Origin: Bilabrum cf. latius
Taxonomy: Eukaryota; Bigyra: Bicosoecida; Bigyra; Bicosoecida
DNA: 25,302 bases
Direction of reading: 5' to 3'
Assembly (NCBI GenBank): GCA_965178125.1
Contig: CBCXTV010000039.1
Span: forward strand, 1 to 25,302
Part shown: positions 10,490 through 20,119 of the stretch, one piece after another
Layout: each line of letters opens with the position of its first letter
Numbering within the stretch: position 1 is the stretch's first letter
Position numbers and translations under genes: made by a program
The notes under the pieces: generated by a model
The model's database searches: none
What the model was told of the DNA's origin: nothing
What the model saw: only the letters and a program-made list of their open reading frames with translations

Positions 10490-10740
10490 AAAGCAGCCAG
10501 GCGGATGGCAATTGAGGTCAGTGGCAGCTGGGCCAGCTTGTGAGAGGAGCTTGCCAAAGTGCCAGCCAGTGACCCGTTAGGACGGAATAGTAGGAGCCAA
10601 GAGGCATTCTGTTTAGTCTTGGCTGTCAGCCGATGAATACCTTAAGTCAAAGCAATCCATCAATCGAATACAACGGTCATGTACACAATACCCATTCTAC
10701 AATTGACGAATCCACAATGCATTCTACAGAGACAAGCAAT
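10490..10740. other. 3' flank of gene E, copy 3
   Basis: Third copy of the 251-bp flank between the gene E stop and the tandem array. I see no gene in it. Confidence 0.6.
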
Positions 10741-13209
10741 TCTTCATCCGGCCATATCGGCGCCGCGCGACAAAAACGGATCCTAATAAAATTTTGCCCC
10801 ATGTTGTGCCCCAGGACCGACCCAATGCAGTTTGAATCATCTTCATATCTACTCTGGTTGCCGAGATCTCAATTCCGTATTTTGGTCCACGAAACTCTTC
10901 ATCCGGCCATATCGGCGCCGCGCGACAAAAACGGATCCTAATAAAATTTTGCCCCATGTTGTGCCCCAGGACCGACCCAATGCAGTTTGAATCATCTTCA
11001 TATCTACTCTGGTTGCCGAGATCTCAATTCCGTATTTTGGTCCACGAAACTCTTCATCCGGCCATATCGGCGCCGCGCGACAAAAACGGATCCTAATAAA
11101 ATTTTGCCCCATGTTGTGCCCCAGGACCGACCCAATGCAGTTTGAATCATCTTCATATCTACTCTGGTTGCCGAGATCTCAATTCCGTATTTTGGTCCAC
11201 GAAACTCTTCATCCGGCCATATCGGCGCCGCGCGACAAAAACGGATCCTAATAAAATTTTGCCCCATGTTGTGCCCCAGGACCGACCCAATGCAGTTTGA
11301 ATCATCTTCATATCTACTCTGGTTGCCGAGATCTCAATTCCGTATTTTGGTCCACGAAACTCTTCATCCGGCCATATCGGCGCCGCGCGACAAAAACGGA
11401 TCCTAATAAAATTTTGCCCCATGTTGTGCCCCAGGACCGACCCAATGCAGTTTGAATCATCTTCATATCTACTCTGGTTGCCGAGATCTCAATTCCGTAT
11501 TTTGGTCCACGAAACTCTTCATCCGGCCATATCGGCGCCGCGCGACAAAAACGGATCCTAATAAAATTTTGCCCCATGTTGTGCCCCAGGACCGACCCAA
11601 TGCAGTTTGAATCATCTTCATATCTACTCTGGTTGCCGAGATCTCAATTCCGTATTTTGGTCCACGAAACTCTTCATCCGGCCATATCGGCGCCGCGCGA
11701 CAAAAACGGATCCTAATAAAATTTTGCCCCATGTTGTGCCCCAGGACCGACCCAATGCAGTTTGAATCATCTTCATATCTACTCTGGTTGCCGAGATCTC
11801 AATTCCGTATTTTGGTCCACGAAACTCTTCATCCGGCCATATCGGCGCCGCGCGACAAAAACGGATCCTAATAAAATTTTGCCCCATGTTGTGCCCCAGG
11901 ACCGACCCAATGCAGTTTGAATCATCTTCATATCTACTCTGGTTGCCGAGATCTCAATTCCGTATTTTGGTCCACGAAACTCTTCATCCGGCCATATCGG
12001 CGCCGCGCGACAAAAACGGATCCTAATAAAATTTTGCCCCATGTTGTGCCCCAGGACCGACCCAATGCAGTTTGAATCATCTTCATATCTACTCTGGTTG
12101 CCGAGATCTCAATTCCGTATTTTGGTCCACGAAACTCTTCATCCGGCCATATCGGCGCCGCGCGACAAAAACGGATCCTAATAAAATTTTGCCCCATGTT
12201 GTGCCCCAGGACCGACCCAATGCAGTTTGAATCATCTTCATATCTACTCTGGTTGCCGAGATCTCAATTCCGTATTTTGGTCCACGAAACTCTTCATCCG
12301 GCCATATCGGCGCCGCGCGACAAAAACGGATCCTAATAAAATTTTGCCCCATGTTGTGCCCCAGGACCGACCCAATGCAGTTTGAATCATCTTCATATCT
12401 ACTCTGGTTGCCGAGATCTCAATTCCGTATTTTGGTCCACGAAACTCTTCATCCGGCCATATCGGCGCCGCGCGACAAAAACGGATCCTAATAAAATTTT
12501 GCCCCATGTTGTGCCCCAGGACCGACCCAATGCAGTTTGAATCATCTTCATATCTACTCTGGTTGCCGAGATCTCAATTCCGTATTTTGGTCCACGAAAC
12601 TCTTCATCCGGCCATATCGGCGCCGCGCGACAAAAACGGATCCTAATAAAATTTTGCCCCATGTTGTGCCCCAGGACCGACCCAATGCAGTTTGAATCAT
12701 CTTCATATCTACTCTGGTTGCCGAGATCTCAATTCCGTATTTTGGTCCACGAAACTCTTCATCCGGCCATATCGGCGCCGCGCGACAAAAACGGATCCTA
12801 ATAAAATTTTGCCCCATGTTGTGCCCCAGGACCGACCCAATGCAGTTTGAATCATCTTCATATCTACTCTGGTTGCCGAGATCTCAATTCCGTATTTTGG
12901 TCCACGAAACTCTTCATCCGGCCATATCGGCGCCGCGCGACAAAAACGGATCCTAATAAAATTTTGCCCCATGTTGTGCCCCAGGACCGACCCAATGCAG
13001 TTTGAATCATCTTCATATCTACTCTGGTTGCCGAGATCTCAATTCCGTATTTTGGTCCACGAAACTCTTCATCCGGCCATATCGGCGCCGCGCGACAAAA
13101 ACGGATCCTAATAAAATTTTGCCCCATGTTGTGCCCCAGGACCGACCCAATGCAGTTTGAATCATCTTCATATCTACTCTGGTTGCCGAGATCTCAATTC
13201 CGTATTTTG
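10741..13209. repeat. 155-bp tandem repeat array R4 (15.9 units)
   Basis: 2469 bp of the same repeat, with the same length and end phase as R1 and R2. Confidence 0.95.
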
Positions 13210-13271
13210 ATGCAAAAAATGAAGATGAAAATATTTTTTCCTCGACCCTGTCCCTGACTTTATATTAGATA
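13210..13271. repeat. Element end segment J, copy 4
   Basis: 62-bp segment identical to the other three, joining R4 to a 24-bp CCCTAA tract. Confidence 0.85.
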
Positions 13272-13295
13272 CCCTAACCCTAACCCTAACCCTAA
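13272..13295. repeat. Short interstitial telomeric tract ITS4 (4 x CCCTAA)
   Basis: 24 bp, identical in length and in both joints to ITS2 at 6978-7001. An independent truncation is unlikely to have hit the same base with the same four repeats, so the joint was copied together with its surroundings. Confidence 0.9.
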
Positions 13296-14796
13296 AATTT
13301 TGCCCCATGTTGTGCCCCAGGACCGACCCAATGCAGTTTGAATCATCTTCATATCTACTCTGGTTGCCGAGATCTCAATTCCGTATTTTGGTCCACGAAA
13401 CTCTTCATCCGGCCATATCGGCGCCGCGCGACAAAAACGGATCCTAATAAAATTTTGCCCCATGTTGTGCCCCAGGACCGACCCAATGCAGTTTGAATCA
13501 TCTTCATATCTACTCTGGTTGCCGAGATCTCAATTCCGTATTTTGGTCCACGAAACTCTTCATCCGGCCATATCGGCGCCGCGCGACAAAAACGGATCCT
13601 AATAAAATTTTGCCCCATGTTGTGCCCCAGGACCGACCCAATGCAGTTTGAATCATCTTCATATCTACTCTGGTTGCCGAGATCTCAATTCCGTATTTTG
13701 GTCCACGAAACTCTTCATCCGGCCATATCGGCGCCGCGCGACAAAAACGGATCCTAATAAAATTTTGCCCCATGTTGTGCCCCAGGACCGACCCAATGCA
13801 GTTTGAATCATCTTCATATCTACTCTGGTTGCCGAGATCTCAATTCCGTATTTTGGTCCACGAAACTCTTCATCCGGCCATATCGGCGCCGCGCGACAAA
13901 AACGGATCCTAATAAAATTTTGCCCCATGTTGTGCCCCAGGACCGACCCAATGCAGTTTGAATCATCTTCATATCTACTCTGGTTGCCGAGATCTCAATT
14001 CCGTATTTTGGTCCACGAAACTCTTCATCCGGCCATATCGGCGCCGCGCGACAAAAACGGATCCTAATAAAATTTTGCCCCATGTTGTGCCCCAGGACCG
14101 ACCCAATGCAGTTTGAATCATCTTCATATCTACTCTGGTTGCCGAGATCTCAATTCCGTATTTTGGTCCACGAAACTCTTCATCCGGCCATATCGGCGCC
14201 GCGCGACAAAAACGGATCCTAATAAAATTTTGCCCCATGTTGTGCCCCAGGACCGACCCAATGCAGTTTGAATCATCTTCATATCTACTCTGGTTGCCGA
14301 GATCTCAATTCCGTATTTTGGTCCACGAAACTCTTCATCCGGCCATATCGGCGCCGCGCGACAAAAACGGATCCTAATAAAATTTTGCCCCATGTTGTGC
14401 CCCAGGACCGACCCAATGCAGTTTGAATCATCTTCATATCTACTCTGGTTGCCGAGATCTCAATTCCGTATTTTGGTCCACGAAACTCTTCATCCGGCCA
14501 TATCGGCGCCGCGCGACAAAAACGGATCCTAATAAAATTTTGCCCCATGTTGTGCCCCAGGACCGACCCAATGCAGTTTGAATCATCTTCATATCTACTC
14601 TGGTTGCCGAGATCTCAATTCCGTATTTTGGTCCACGAAACTCTTCATCCGGCCATATCGGCGCCGCGCGACAAAAACGGATCCTAATAAAATTTTGCCC
14701 CATGTTGTGCCCCAGGACCGACCCAATGCAGTTTGAATCATCTTCATATCTACTCTGGTTGCCGAGATCTCAATTCCGTATTTTGGTCCACGAAAC
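13296..14796. repeat. 155-bp tandem repeat array R5 (element copy M5), cut by bacterial DNA
   Basis: About 9.7 units (1501 bp) with the same left breakpoint as R3. The last unit stops after ggtccacgaaac, where bacterial coding sequence begins. The rest of the array, its J and the chromosome proper are absent from this window. Confidence 0.93.
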
Positions 14797-16293
14797 ATCA
14801 TTGGAGTAGACATGCAAGACTACCTCAATGATCGTAAAGAGCTTAATAGTGTTGTGCGAGTATTGGAACAAACTTCAGGCTTCTTAAATGCACAAAACCG
14901 AAAGGAATCTGAAGCTTTAACCGATATCTGGATAACCCCTAAAATTCCCTGGGCAGGCATTACCACTTTCGGTCGATTTCGGGAGATTGTCGATGCCGGA
15001 GAAGCTGAAGCCCGCAAGCATTTCGATGATTTAAAAAGACTAGCGCAAAAAGATAAGCAAGCGGAAAAACCTATCGCTAAGGCTACTCCTAAACAGGAAA
15101 TTCTGGTGCAAAGCATCCAGGTAAATGGGCTGCGCAGTTTAACCAGCAATTTCGTAAAAGGGAAACTTCGCGTAAGAGAAGGAAGACCTTGCTCGGTAAA
15201 AAAACTAGAACGCGGTTTAGATCAACTTTATGGCACTAAGTATTTTGATAACATTGATTATACACTTTCTCCGGCCGCCGATTCCGGCTACGTCCTAAAC
15301 ATCAATCTACGCGAGAAGGATTACTATCAGCAGCTAAATGCAGGCATCAACTATAGCGATGATTTTAATGCTGCATTATTAGTAAACTACACTAATAGAA
15401 ACCTCCTCTTTAAAAACTCACGACTAAGTGTGGACCTCGCATTGGGAGATATGCCGCGCGGGGAGATCAGCTATTTCGTAGATCGAGGATATATCCCAAC
15501 CCTTGGTCTCAAGCTTCGGAGCTATCGCTTTCGATACAACAACTTCGAAAATCGCATGGCTACCAATGAAAACATCTATCAGGACTACAGTCTTGATCTA
15601 TTCCTGCAGTCCACCTGGCGGGATGCTTATGCTATTGGTGGCGGTGTGCAGCTTGAAGACATTGGTATTAATCAAAATTTTGACCTGGGTGTCCCTACAG
15701 AATTCCAGAAAGGATTTATCAACTATTATGGCTTTATCGATTTCGACTCCTTCGACGATGCCGAGTTCCCACGAAAGGGGATTCAGTTAAGCGCGCGCTA
15801 TCGTATTATCTCCGAAAGGGAAGGCTTGGAAACATTTCTGGAACCCAGCTCGGTGCTAGACATCTTATATAAGCAGGCTATTAGTTTTGGTCCAAAATGG
15901 GGCATGACTTTCCAGATGTTTGGTGCCTCCACCATTGGTCCGGGGCTAGATGATCCCTACCGCATCTACCTGGGAAGCATGGGGCAATCCTATATCAATT
16001 ATATCCAACCTTTTATTGGCTATCAACTCATGGAACTAAGCGGGAATAATGCCTTAACCCTTAGAGCCGATTTCCGTTATGAAGCCTTTAAGAATCACTA
16101 CTTCAAGTTTAAAATGAACTATGGGAGGCTAGAGGCTCGCTTTGAAGATCTGATCAATTCGGACATCCTCTTGGATGGATACAGCATCGGATATAGCTAC
16201 CAGTCTATCATTGGTCCACTAGAGTTAAACTTAATGGCCAGCACTAATCACCCCGACATTTTCGCTTATGTGCGCTTAGGATTTTGGTTCTGA
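14797..16293 (+). CDS. Patatin-like phospholipase / Omp85 barrel protein, PlpD-like, 5'-truncated
   Basis: The frame is open from the junction. The first five codons read Ile-Ile-Gly-Val-Asp ahead of the ATG at 14812, which matches the patatin core strand that follows the catalytic DG[G/A] motif, so ATG 14812 is probably not the real start. The remaining about 498 residues contain the patatin tail (to about residue 90 from that ATG), a POTRA domain (about 98-169) and a beta-barrel (about 173-493) ending in Phe, as Omp85-type outer-membrane proteins do. In PlpD-type (type Vd) proteins the patatin lipase is carried to the surface by its own barrel. The signal peptide, the Ser nucleophile (GXSXG) and the catalytic Asp are missing, cut off at the junction. 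The next gene is 67 bp downstream, behind its own promoter region. Confidence 0.88.
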   Translation: MIGVDMQDYLNDRKELNSVVRVLEQTSGFLNAQNRKESEALTDIWITPKIPWAGITTFGRFREIVDAGEAEARKHFDDLKRLAQKDKQAEKPIAKATPKQEILVQSIQVNGLRSLTSNFVKGKLRVREGRPCSVKKLERGLDQLYGTKYFDNIDYTLSPAADSGYVLNINLREKDYYQQLNAGINYSDDFNAALLVNYTNRNLLFKNSRLSVDLALGDMPRGEISYFVDRGYIPTLGLKLRSYRFRYNNFENRMATNENIYQDYSLDLFLQSTWRDAYAIGGGVQLEDIGINQNFDLGVPTEFQKGFINYYGFIDFDSFDDAEFPRKGIQLSARYRIISEREGLETFLEPSSVLDILYKQAISFGPKWGMTFQMFGASTIGPGLDDPYRIYLGSMGQSYINYIQPFIGYQLMELSGNNALTLRADFRYEAFKNHYFKFKMNYGRLEARFEDLINSDILLDGYSIGYSYQSIIGPLELNLMASTNHPDIFAYVRLGFWF

Positions 16294-16301
16294 TTTTTTA
16301 A

Positions 16302-16317
16302 TTGACCAACTGTTCAG
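16302..16317. promoter_or_regulatory. Probable TetR operator, site 1
   Basis: A 16-bp imperfect palindrome, TTGACC-AACT-GTTCAG, upstream of the TetR gene. It has the same architecture as site 2 (TTGACC-N4-GTTCAR). The centres are 37 bp apart. TetR-family genes commonly repress themselves through such sites, so self-regulation of the operon is inferred. Confidence 0.6.
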
Positions 16318-16333
16318 TTAAAGGTTTTTTATT

Positions 16334-16341
16334 TACCTTTG
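16334..16341 (+). promoter_or_regulatory. Probable Bacteroidota promoter -7 box (TAnnTTTG)
   Basis: TACCTTTG fits the TAnnTTTG -7 consensus of Bacteroidota sigma factor promoters. It sits 19 bases ahead of the TetR start codon and its last three bases overlap operator site 2, so bound repressor would block it. I see no good -33 TTTG at the expected distance, so the assignment is moderate. Confidence 0.5.
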
Positions 16342-16354
16342 ACCAGTCGTTCAA
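16339..16354. promoter_or_regulatory. Probable TetR operator, site 2
   Basis: TTGACC-AGTC-GTTCAA, a 16-bp imperfect palindrome 6 bp ahead of the TetR start codon. It shares 11 of its 12 half-site bases with site 1. Confidence 0.6.
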
Positions 16355-16360
16355 TTAAAA

Positions 16361-16936
16361 ATGAGTCCACGATCTAACGAACAGAATGAAGCCCAACGCG
16401 CTCAAACTCGCGCCCTGATTCTTCAAACTGCATTAAAGGCTTTTGCTGAAAAGGGTTATTCCGCGGCAAGCATCAGCTATATCGCAAAGGAAGCGGGTAT
16501 ATCCAAAGGCCTTACCTATCACTATTTTGAGAATAAGGAGGCCTTACTATTTGGCATTTTCGAAATGCTGGCCGGCATGGCAGATGGAATTGAAGCACAA
16601 TGGGAGGGAAAGAATGCCAAAGAAAAGCTGCTCACCACAATTGAAATGACCTTTCAGTTTTTTGATCAGCAACCCGATACGGTGCGCTTTATGACTGCCT
16701 TGGCTTTACAGCCGGAAGTTACCGCCAGTATCAAGGAAATACTCATGAAACAGAAAGCGATGAATATTGAGGTTTATGAAGCCTTATTCGCCGAGCTCGG
16801 CTTTTCGCAACCCAAATTAGAAGCCTTTGCCTTCGGGGCTCTACTGGATGGAGTTGCGCTGGGAAGCCTGGCCCTTGAGCAGGAGTATCCTCTGGAAGAA
16901 ATGAAAACAATGATCTTAACTAAATATGACCTATGA
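16361..16936 (+). CDS. TetR/AcrR-family transcriptional regulator
   Basis: 191 residues, the usual TetR length. The N-terminal domain has the classic pattern: a first helix (ILQTALKAFAEKGYSAAS, about 20-37) and a helix-turn-helix at about 37-57 with the typical GLTYHYFENKEAL sequence. The rest is the variable ligand-binding and dimer domain. ATG 16361 follows an operator-bearing region with two TTGACC-N4-GTTCAR palindromes. The stop codon overlaps the next start (ATGA, 16933-16936), so the regulator is probably co-transcribed with the LolA-like and ABC genes it controls. Ligand unknown; a lipid, fatty acyl or hydrophobic compound would fit the neighbours, but that is inference. Confidence 0.93.
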   Translation: MSPRSNEQNEAQRAQTRALILQTALKAFAEKGYSAASISYIAKEAGISKGLTYHYFENKEALLFGIFEMLAGMADGIEAQWEGKNAKEKLLTTIEMTFQFFDQQPDTVRFMTALALQPEVTASIKEILMKQKAMNIEVYEALFAELGFSQPKLEAFAFGALLDGVALGSLALEQEYPLEEMKTMILTKYDL

Positions 16937-17673
16937 AAACAACTGTGCTAAGTTTATTGCTTCTATTCACTAGCTCTGTGCTTGCTCAAGACCCTTTGGA
17001 GATCGTTCAAAAAACGGAAGACAAACTCCGGGGAGAGCAATCTTTTGCGGAAATGAGCATGACCATAGTCAGACCCAGTTGGAGTCGCACTATTAAGATG
17101 AAAAGTTGGAGCAGAGGAACCGACTTTTCTTTGATCCTTATTACTGCTCCTGCCAGAGATAAGGGAACGGTTTTCCTAAAAAAGCGCAAGGAGATCTATA
17201 ATTGGATTCCCAGCATCGAGCGCCAAATCAAATTACCGCCAAGCATGATGAACCAAAGCTGGATGGGATCTGATTTTACCAACGACGATCTGGTTACTGA
17301 ATCCTCTTTGGTAAACGACTACAACCACAAGCTTCTTGGGGAACTTGAAATTGCCGGAAGAAAAGCCTGGCAAATAGAATTGGTACCAAAAGAGAATGCC
17401 GCCGTGGTATGGGGTCGCGTAGTGCTGCACATTGATCAGGCGGAATACCTACACCTTCGTACGGAGTTCTTCGACGAAGAAGGAGATTTAGTGAGCATTA
17501 TGGAGGCCAAGAAGATTGGTACTCTTGGAGGAAAGACCCTCCCCACGAAGGTGGAAATGCAACCGGTGGGCGAAGAAGGCAAGAAGACTATTCTTGAATA
17601 CCAGGCTCTTGACTTCAATGTGAATATTCCTCGGGAACATTTCACGACACAATACATGAAACGAGTACGTTAA
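16933..17673 (+). CDS. LolA-like outer-membrane lipoprotein-sorting protein
   Basis: 246 residues with a Sec signal peptide (hydrophobic 4-17, probable cleavage after Ala18). The mature part looks like the LolA-like family annotated as outer membrane lipoprotein-sorting protein, a periplasmic half-barrel that carries lipid or lipidated cargo. The family-typical segment WMGSDFTNDDLV is at 110-121, after a run of beta-strands. True LolA takes lipoproteins from LolCDE and hands them to LolB. This branch is usually encoded beside RND/MMPL or ABC transporters and its cargo is not firmly known. The start overlaps the TetR stop by ATGA, and the first permease begins 1 bp after its stop, so these genes are translationally coupled. 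Confidence 0.85.
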   Translation: MKTTVLSLLLLFTSSVLAQDPLEIVQKTEDKLRGEQSFAEMSMTIVRPSWSRTIKMKSWSRGTDFSLILITAPARDKGTVFLKKRKEIYNWIPSIERQIKLPPSMMNQSWMGSDFTNDDLVTESSLVNDYNHKLLGELEIAGRKAWQIELVPKENAAVVWGRVVLHIDQAEYLHLRTEFFDEEGDLVSIMEAKKIGTLGGKTLPTKVEMQPVGEEGKKTILEYQALDFNVNIPREHFTTQYMKRVR

Positions 17674-17674
17674 G

Positions 17675-18894
17675 ATGATACTCAAAATTGCCTGGAGAAA
17701 CATATGGCGCAACAAACGAAGGAGCCTTATTACCCTGGCTTCGGTGGCCTTTGCCCTATTCTTCGCTATTGTCATGCGAAGTATGCAAATAGGCACCTAT
17801 GACTTGGCCTACTCCTCTGTTATTAACGCAACCACTGGTTACATGCAGTGGCAAGGAGAGGGTTATTGGGAAAAACAGAGCTTAGAGCGAAGCCTGGCCC
17901 CGCAGAAGGAGGTACGATCAGCCTTGCTGGAGCATCCGGATGTTGAAGCTCTTCTTCCGCGTTTAGAAAGCTTCGCCTTAATTGCCTCTGACTATAGTGA
18001 TACAAAACCTGGCTTCTTAAAAGGGGTAAACAGCGCATTGGAAAGCGAGCATTTTAACCTCGATGAAAAGCTTCTGGAGGGCAGGCTTCCTGGGAATGGT
18101 GAACGTGGCGTGATGCTGGCCTCGAAACTTGCAGAAAACCTTAAAGTTGGGGTTGGAGATACCCTGGTGATAATTGGACAGGGATTTCAAGGGATGAGCG
18201 CCAATGGAAAGTACCCTATTATTGGTATCGCCGACTTAAAAAACCCAGTAGCAAACAAAAGCACTGTTTATCTGGATTTACAAGAGCTTCAATTCTTAAC
18301 CGGGGCTTTTGAGCGGGTAACATCAGAAGTCATTATTCCGCAAATCCTGATAAATTGATTCAATTAAAGGAGAGTTTAGAACCTTTAACCGACACTGCCA
18401 CCAGCGATCTTATGACCTGGCAGGAAATGATGCCCGAATTAATCGAGGCCATGGAGGCAGATAGCGCTGGTGGTATGGCCATTCTGATAATTCTCTATTT
18501 GGTGATTGGTTTCGGTGTTTTCGGTACCATTTTGATGCTAACCGCCGAAAGGAAGCCGGAGTATGGCATCTTGCTCTCTATTGGTATGAGCCGCGGTCGA
18601 ATGGCCTTCACCTCTTTTTTGGAGATGGGCTTCCTTGGTTTTCTTGGCATTATTGCCGGTAGTTTGATGGCTCTACCACTTACCCTCTATTATCACTACA
18701 ACCCCATTGAATTAGCCGGGGACATGGACGCCATGATGGAAGATTATGGCATGGAACCGCTTCTACCCTTCAGTGTAGACCCCAATATTTGGTTTAGCCA
18801 TGGAATGACCATGCTAGTAATCACCCTCCTGCTAAGTCTTTATGCCGTGATCACCATTTACCGATTAAACCCTGTAAAAGCTATGCGCCGATGA
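17675..18894 (+). pseudogene. FtsX/LolCE-type ABC permease A, broken by one missing base
   Basis: Two frames of 227 and about 179 residues make one permease. The first has the N-terminal hallmark AWRNIWRNKRRS followed by a membrane helix and a MacB-like periplasmic domain. The second has the FtsX domain with three membrane helices and the ERKPEYGILLSIGMSRGRM motif. The frame changes at the AAA run at 18342-18344; one extra A restores a continuous frame of about 406 residues, the same as permease B. The TTG at 18355 is not a real start. A sequencing deletion in a homopolymer is more likely than true inactivation, because the rest is intact. It starts 1 bp after the LolA-like stop and overlaps permease B by ATGA. 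Permeases A and B would form the inner-membrane pair of the transporter. Confidence 0.85.
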
Positions 18895-20110
18895 AAACCT
18901 TAGTGAAAATAGCTTGGCGCAATATCTGGCGCCATCGCCTTCGGAGTCTGGTGGTCATTATATCGATCATCCTGGGAATTTGGGCAGGCATCTTTGTAAG
19001 TGCTTTAAGCTTTGGGCTTAATGATCAGCGCAAGGAAAGTATGATCCTTAATCAGATTTCCCACATTCAACTACACCATCCGGAATGGAGTGAGGAACAA
19101 GGCATCGAATTCCTGCTGAAAGAGGAAAGTGCCTTGCAGAATTGGGTCGAAGATCGTCCTAATCTGAAACATACCTTCCGCCTTAAAGCGATGGGATGGC
19201 TGCGACAGCTCATTATGCCGGTGGAGTGCAAATCATTGGAATCAACGCTGATCAAGAAGCTGAATTGACAGGATTAGGAAGTAGAGTTGATAGTGGAAGC
19301 TACCTCAATGACGAAGGGCGAAATCCCATTCTAATTGGTGCTGCCTTGGCAGAAAAGCTTGAAGTGAAACCAGGCTCTAAGGTCATTCTCAGCTTTAGTG
19401 ATCAAAATCAGGATTTGATTTCTGCATCTTTCAAAGTCCGGGGCATTTATCATGATGTGTCATCCCAATTGGAAAAACTACAGGTTTATATCCGCGCTAA
19501 TGACCTACAGAATCTTTTAGGCCTGGAGGCTTCACAATACCATGAGATGGCCTTGCTGCTAGAAGATGATCAGGAAACTGAAAGCCTGCGAGAGGAATTG
19601 CAGGCAAACTTCCCGGATTTAAAAGTAGAATCCTGGAAACAGCTTGCACCTGAATTGGCTTATGCCGATGAGATTATGACCCAGGCGCTGTATTTCATAA
19701 TTGGCATTATCATGCTCGCACTCTCCTTCGGAATTATCAACACTATGTTGATGGCCGTGCTTGAGCGCCGCAAGGAGCTCGGTGTTTTAATGAGTGTAGG
19801 TATGAGCAAGAGAAGGGTTTTCTCTATGGTAATTCTCGAGACCTTCTTTCTGGCCCTGCTTAGTGGGCCATTGGGCATCCTTGCGGGCTATTTCAGTGTT
19901 AGTGGTACTGCTCAAACCGGGCTAAATCTCTCTATGTACAGTGATGGTTTAGCCAGCTACGGTATAGGCACGATCATCTATCCGGTCCTACCGGATAGCT
20001 TCTACTTCGGTACTGGAATCATTGTATTTGTGATGACTATTCTGGCCGCAATCTATCCGGCGCGACATGCGCTTAAATTGAATCCTATCGAAACCATGCG
20101 AACGCTTTAA
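18891..20110 (+). pseudogene. FtsX/LolCE-type ABC permease B, broken by one missing base
   Basis: It starts with AWRNIWRHRLRS and a membrane helix, as in permease A. It then has a periplasmic MacB-like domain and an FtsX domain with three C-terminal helices and the motif ERRKELGVLMSVGMSKRRV. The frame breaks at the GGG run at 19193-19195. One more G gives an unbroken protein of about 406 residues through the overlapping second frame (19196-20110). Permeases A and B are homologous but different in sequence, as LolC and LolE are, so they probably form a heterodimer. The start overlaps the stop of permease A by ATGA, and the ATPase begins 9 bp downstream. The break is likely a sequencing error but could be a real lesion. 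Confidence 0.85.
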
Positions 20111-20119
20111 AATAATATC

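Larger units (their letters stand above)
9697..13271 (+). mobile_element. Subtelomeric element copy M4 (longest copy)
   Basis: The most complete copy contains about 264 codons of gene E (to 10489), the flank (10490-10740), a full 155-bp array (10741-13209) and J (13210-13271). Gene E is still open at its left edge, so even this copy lacks the true 5' end of the element. No reverse transcriptase, endonuclease, helicase or transposase motif is visible in what remains. Confidence 0.6.
9943..14796. repeat. Segmental duplication of about 3649-8502 (offset 6294 bp)
   Basis: Gene E, flank, R2/R4, J, the 24-bp telomeric tract and R3/R5 recur in the same order at a constant offset of 6294 bp, over about 4854 bp before the bacterial junction. 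All reading-frame translations in the two intervals are the same. The shared ITS2/ITS4 joint shows common descent of the whole block, not separate additions. Confidence 0.85.

Noticed and set aside
1-14796. Linear bacterial replicon with telomere-like ends
   Set aside because: Bacterial linear replicons use hairpins or protein-capped ends, not long TTAGGG arrays. Internal TTAGGG tracts and satellite modules are eukaryotic.
18355-18894. Separate small permease starting at TTG 18355
   Set aside because: It is the C-terminal half of permease A. The frame upstream of the TTG continues the protein (NPDK before LIQLKESL).
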